Made by a program: the position numbers and the translations under genes. From Phycisphaerae bacterium (GTDB taxonomy: Bacteria; Planctomycetota; Phycisphaerae; Phycisphaerales; SM1A02), in assembly GCA_002690755.1 (NCBI GenBank), contig NZFT01000018.1, positions 13,213-22,488 of the forward strand: a DNA stretch of 9,276 nucleotides, written 5' to 3'. Shown piece by piece: positions 6,653-9,276 of the stretch. The notes under the pieces were generated by a model. It worked only from the letters and a program-made list of their open reading frames with translations. It was not told where the DNA came from and searched no databases. How positions within the stretch are numbered: the first letter of the stretch is position 1; each line of letters begins with the position of its first letter.

Positions 6653-7781
6653 ACGCCAGCGTCGCGGCGATCGCGAGCACCAGAAGGACCTCGGTCGCGA
6701 GGATCAACGGAACCCGTCCGGGACCGCAACCGATGAGGTGCATCGTCTCGATCTCCAGGCTTCGCATGCGGATCGAAAGCGCCACGACCACGCCCACCAG
6801 CAGCAGCGTCGCGAACCCCACCACCGCGAGGACGCCCATCAGGATCCGTCGGACCCGGAACACCTCGACGAGGAGCCGGTCCACGATGGTCGCGGCATCG
6901 ACGAGCTGGAGTGGAAGCCGTCCGACGTCCGCCCGACCGAGCAGGATCGTCCCGGCCTTCGCATCGACCGGAATCACGATCGCCGCGGTCACCGGGAGTT
7001 CCCCCGGTTCCGCGTGGAAGTGGAAACTCGATCGATTGTCGTCGGTGATCTCCACGAACTCGCGGACCTTGGCGCTGGCGATGATGGCGTCGTCCTCGGT
7101 CCGACCCATCACCAGCTCGGCGTCGTCGGCCGCCTCGAGGTCGTCGTGCCCGTGGGCGAGACCCCGCACGATCCAGGCGGTCGCGAGTCCCGTGAACACC
7201 GCGTCGTCGTCCGGACCGTCGCTTTCGCCGAGCACGCCGACCACTTCCATGCGAAGCGGATACGCCCCGGCGAGATCGAAGAACTCCCTCGGCTCGGTGG
7301 TGATGCGATCGCCGACCCCCGCCCCTTCCCGGGCGGCGACCGCGGCGCCGATCACGCATTCACCCGCCGCGGCGTGCGAGCGACCCGCGACGCATTCGAG
7401 GTTTCGAAAATCGAGGTAGCCGGGATCCGAACCGACCAGCGGCACGCCCAGCACCCGATCCCCGAGGACCAGCGGCAGGACTCGGGCGAGATCACCGTCG
7501 ACCAGGGTCTCGATCTCCGCGGCTCGAAGTTCCCGATCCGGCGGCGACCGGAAGTAGAGGGCCGAGAGCACGAGGTCGATCGGGGCACCGGGGGCGCCGG
7601 CGACCAGCGGGGTCGCGGCGCCGCGAGCCCGCAGGGCCCGCTCTCCGGCCTGCACCAGGTTCTCGACCGCGATGGGCAGGAACCCGACGATGAAGAGCGC
7701 CGCGATCAGCAGGGCCGATCGCTGGCGATGATGCAGCAGGTGCCGCCGGGCGAGGAACATCGAGTGCCGGATCGCGTTCAC
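6591..7781 (-). CDS. ABC transporter permease, FtsX/MacB-like, Zrg-type
   Basis: 396 residues starting at a GTG that overlaps the ATPase stop (GTGA), with a strong Shine-Dalgarno sequence. Topology: TM1 at about 22-42, a long extracytoplasmic region (43-310), TM2 at about 313-337, a cytoplasmic coupling segment ('RMRSLEIETMHLIGCGPGR', 338-356) and TM3 at about 358-386. The protein ends ten residues later, so the fourth helix normal for this family seems to be missing. The block 'PLVAGAPGAPIDLVLSALYF' (58-77) and 'LPLVLGDRVLGVPLVGSDP' (102-120) align by eye with permeases of the proteobacterial zinc-regulated Zrg-type ABC systems ('LIVGARSGQ..LLLYSVF', 'IPISLGDSHRGY..LGT'). Possible metal ligands are H210/H212 and H254/H256. 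With the ATPase next to it, it should form a type VII (mechanotransmission) ABC complex. Function in metal handling is inferred from homology and the neighbouring TroA-like lipoprotein. Its end overlaps the convergent hydrolase gene by 62 nt. Confidence 0.75.
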   Translation of the reverse strand: MNAIRHSMFLARRHLLHHRQRSALLIAALFIVGFLPIAVENLVQAGERALRARGAATPLVAGAPGAPIDLVLSALYFRSPPDRELRAAEIETLVDGDLARVLPLVLGDRVLGVPLVGSDPGYLDFRNLECVAGRSHAAAGECVIGAAVAAREGAGVGDRITTEPREFFDLAGAYPLRMEVVGVLGESDGPDDDAVFTGLATAWIVRGLAHGHDDLEAADDAELVMGRTEDDAIIASAKVREFVEITDDNRSSFHFHAEPGELPVTAAIVIPVDAKAGTILLGRADVGRLPLQLVDAATIVDRLLVEVFRVRRILMGVLAVVGFATLLLVGVVVALSIRMRSLEIETMHLIGCGPGRVPLILATEVLLVLAIAATLAFIVGGLVVPMLSGVERLILG

Positions 7782-8449
7782 GTCGGCACCTCCGCCGCGA
7801 GATCGACCACCCGGTCGAACGCGTCGAGCAGGTCGTGGTCGTGGGTCACCGCGAGCAGCGCGGCGTCGCGATCCCGCGCCGCCCCGATCAGGGCCTCGAG
7901 GATGATCCGCTTGTTCGATGGATCGAGGTTCCCGGTGGGTTCGTCGGCGAGGACCAGTCCCGGATCGGTGGCGAGGGCCCGGGCGATCGCGGTTCGTTGC
8001 CGTTCACCGTGACTGAGTCGATCGATCGGGCGGCGGCGAAGAGGTCCGATCCCCAGACGCTCCAGCAGATCGACGACCCGGGTCCGCGCCGCGGCGTCGG
8101 CGCGAAGACCACCGAGTCGGAACGGCAGCATCGCGTTCTCCTCGACGTCCAGATGGCCGAGCAGGCGGAAGTCCTGGAAGACGAATCCGATCGACCGGAG
8201 TCGAAGCGCCCGCATCGCGGTCTCGCCGAGTCCGGCCAGGTCGACGCCATCGAGCCGGACGGTGCCGGTCCGAGGCCGAAGCGTCCCCGCGGCGAGTCGA
8301 AGCAGCGTCGACTTGCCGCAGCCGCTCGGCCCGATCACCGCGACGGTCTCGCCGCGGTCGACCTCGAGTCCTCCGAGGTGGAAGGAGAACCCTTCACCTT
8401 CCCCCCGGGCGGCGGGATAGTCGAACTGGACGTCTTCGATGGCGAGCAC
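7778..8449 (-). CDS. ABC transporter ATP-binding protein, LolD/MacB type
   Basis: 223 residues, the usual size for a LolD/MacB-type ATPase. Motifs in order: Walker A 'GPSGCGKST' (40-48), Q-loop Q92 in 'FVFQDFRLL', signature 'LSHGERQR' (145-152), Walker B 'LVLADEP' (165-171) with catalytic E170, D-loop 'GNLD' (173-176) and H-loop H203 in 'AVTHDHD'. It hydrolyses ATP on the cytoplasmic side to drive the FtsX-like permease, whose gene begins inside its stop codon. The start is taken as GTG at 8449 because the ABC fold begins immediately ('LAIEDVQFDYP'). Longer in-frame versions back to 8794 would cross the divergent lipoprotein gene and are not protein-like. The GTG has no Shine-Dalgarno sequence, but a -10-like TATCGT sits exactly 6 nt upstream, predicting a leaderless message. 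All ATPase motifs are intact, so the gene is probably functional. Confidence 0.88.
   Translation of the reverse strand: MLAIEDVQFDYPAARGEGEGFSFHLGGLEVDRGETVAVIGPSGCGKSTLLRLAAGTLRPRTGTVRLDGVDLAGLGETAMRALRLRSIGFVFQDFRLLGHLDVEENAMLPFRLGGLRADAAARTRVVDLLERLGIGPLRRRPIDRLSHGERQRTAIARALATDPGLVLADEPTGNLDPSNKRIILEALIGAARDRDAALLAVTHDHDLLDAFDRVVDLAAEVPT
7788..7793 (-). promoter_or_regulatory. Shine-Dalgarno sequence of the ABC permease gene
   Basis: On the minus strand GGAGGT ends 6 nt before the GTG at 7781. It lies inside the ATPase coding sequence and supports the GTG start, which already shares bases with the ATPase stop codon. Confidence 0.6.
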
Positions 8450-8453
8450 CGGA

Positions 8454-8462
8454 GTACGATAC
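8454..8462. promoter_or_regulatory. Overlapping divergent -10 elements (bidirectional promoter)
   Basis: The 9 bases GTACGATAC have inverted GTA/TAC ends and contain a -10-like hexamer on each strand: TACGAT (8455-8460, plus) and TATCGT (8461 to 8456, minus). With standard spacing, transcription would start near 8467 toward the lipoprotein and near 8449 toward the ABC pair, 18 bp apart. The minus-strand start falls on the GTG of the ATPase gene. No good -35 box is seen on either strand, and I found no AT-rich Zur- or MntR-like operator in this 34-bp gap. Confidence 0.4.
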
Positions 8463-8473
8463 CCCGTCAGAAC

Positions 8474-8477
8474 GGAG
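8474..8477 (+). promoter_or_regulatory. Shine-Dalgarno sequence of the TroA-like lipoprotein gene
   Basis: GGAG ends 6 nt before the ATG at 8484. With transcription starting near 8467 the leader would be only about 17 nt, just long enough to contain this site. Confidence 0.5.
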
Positions 8478-8483
8478 CACCCG

Positions 8484-9276
8484 ATGCATCGATCCCCCTC
8501 TTCGCCCACGATCCGCTCGAATTCCTCCATTCGCTCGATCCTCGCGATCCTCCTCGCGACGGGACTCGGCCTCACGGGCTGCGGCGGAAACGGCGATGAC
8601 GCCGACGACCGCGGTTCCGACGCCCCCCGGTCCGTGACCGCTTCGAACCATCCCCTCGCGTTCTTCGCCGACCGCATCGGCGGGGATCGAGTGACCGTCC
8701 GGTGGCTGGTCCCGGACGGCGTGGACCCCGCGGCGTGGTCGCCGAACGGGGACGACCTCGCCGAGATGCAGTCCGCCGACCTGATCCTGCTCAATGGCGC
8801 GACCTACGAACCATGGCGGTCGACCGCGAGTCTTCCCCGGGAACGGGTGGTCGACACCACCGCGGCGATTCGAAACGTGCTCATCGAGACCGAGGAAGGC
8901 CCGGTTCACGCCCACGGTCCCGATGGCGAGCACACGCACCGCGGCACCGCCTCGACGACCTGGCTCGATCCGGAGCTCGCCATCGCCCAGTCGGCCGCGA
9001 TCGAGAAGGCCCTGGCGAACCTCATGCCGGCGCATCAGGACCAGTTCCGCTCCAATCGAGGCGTGCTCATCCGCGAACTCCAGGAACGCGCCGCCGCGAT
9101 CGAACAGGCCGTCAACACCAATCCCGACCGACCGGTGATCTTCAGCCGCCCGGTCTACCAGTACCTCGCGCGGCGATTCCGGATGAACGGCGAGACCCTC
9201 GACTGGGACGGCCGGACGCCACCGGATGCCGAAGCCCTCGCGATACTCGACGAGACGCTCGAACGGCATCCGGCCG
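8484..9276 (+). CDS. Metal ABC transporter substrate-binding lipoprotein, TroA/ZnuA-like (3' partial)
   Basis: 264 residues are visible before the right edge; the family usually has about 300, so only the end is lost. Residues 1-33 are a lipoprotein signal with lipobox 'LTGC', lipidated at C33, so the protein should be membrane-anchored outside the cytoplasm. Family features are 'SNHPLAFFADRIGGD' (54-68), 'LVPDGVDPAAWSP' (75-87), 'ADLILLNGATYEPW' (98-111), a His-rich loop 'HAHGPDGEHTH' (142-152), 'TWLDPELAIAQS' (159-170) and 'PVYQYLARRF' (223-232). TroA-family proteins normally bind Zn or Mn with His side chains. Here A83, T158 and R222 occupy the places where classical members have His, so the metal site is altered; the 'DPA.W' form is, as I recall, a known subfamily trait, but R222 seems additional. 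It is divergent from an FtsX-type ABC pair, with no ZnuB/ZnuC in view. Family is sure; the ligand is not. Confidence 0.85.
   Translation, partial: MHRSPSSPTIRSNSSIRSILAILLATGLGLTGCGGNGDDADDRGSDAPRSVTASNHPLAFFADRIGGDRVTVRWLVPDGVDPAAWSPNGDDLAEMQSADLILLNGATYEPWRSTASLPRERVVDTTAAIRNVLIETEEGPVHAHGPDGEHTHRGTASTTWLDPELAIAQSAAIEKALANLMPAHQDQFRSNRGVLIRELQERAAAIEQAVNTNPDRPVIFSRPVYQYLARRFRMNGETLDWDGRTPPDAEALAILDETLERHPA

Noticed and set aside
6738..8012. A 424-codon plus-strand open frame opposite the ABC permease and ATPase
   Set aside because: It is His/Arg/Asp-rich shadow sequence; the ABC motifs on the minus strand are unambiguous.
8450..8483. A Zur, MntR or similar metal-responsive operator between the divergent genes
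   Set aside because: No AT-rich palindrome or other recognisable operator is present. The only symmetry is the overlapping -10 element.
8394..9269. A 291-codon minus-strand open frame opposite the TroA-like gene
   Set aside because: It has no recognisable motifs. The plus-strand frame has a lipobox and family motifs throughout.

Overview
The window is GC-rich DNA packed with genes, most likely from a marine planctomycete of the class Phycisphaerae. The main clue is a secreted protein at 4253-6652. It carries two dockerin-like calcium-loop repeats with the 'GADLGLLLAAWG' signature that I associate with exported Phycisphaerae proteins. Family assignments are made by eye from translated sequence; no database search was run.

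Layout from left to right. (1) Bases 1-1877, plus strand: the C-terminal half of an Nramp-related membrane transporter, cut by the left edge, overlaps by 4 nt a DUF993 protein (a dihydrodipicolinate-synthase-like TIM barrel of unknown function). (2) Bases 1940-4173, plus strand: a fused ThrE-type threonine/serine exporter overlaps by 4 nt a MltA-type lytic transglycosylase lipoprotein. (3) Bases 4253-6652, plus strand: a single large exported glycoside hydrolase with N-terminal dockerin-like repeats, a beta-rich middle and a C-terminal GH26-like catalytic barrel. (4) Bases 6591-8449, minus strand: a LolD/MacB-type ABC ATPase overlaps by 4 nt an FtsX/MacB-like permease. The permease converges on the hydrolase and overlaps it by 62 nt. 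(5) From 8484 to the right edge, plus strand: a TroA/ZnuA-like substrate-binding lipoprotein, cut by the edge and divergent from the ABC pair.

Two themes link the genes. First, translation starts follow a clear pattern. Genes inside transcription units start in 4-nt stop/start overlaps (ATGA or GTGA). Three genes at the head of a unit have a -10-like hexamer only 6-7 nt before the start codon, which predicts leaderless mRNAs. Second, the right-hand block may be one metal-handling system: an FtsX-type ABC pair with a permease related to the Zrg-type (zinc-regulated) family, sharing a 34-bp promoter region with a TroA-family lipoprotein. In that region the two -10 boxes lie on top of each other in opposite directions. 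The lipoprotein appears to lack the usual metal-binding histidines and the permease appears to lack its last membrane helix, so this is the most interesting part of the window. There is no gene-free stretch longer than 79 bp. I saw no rRNA, tRNA, CRISPR array, insertion sequence or attachment site.
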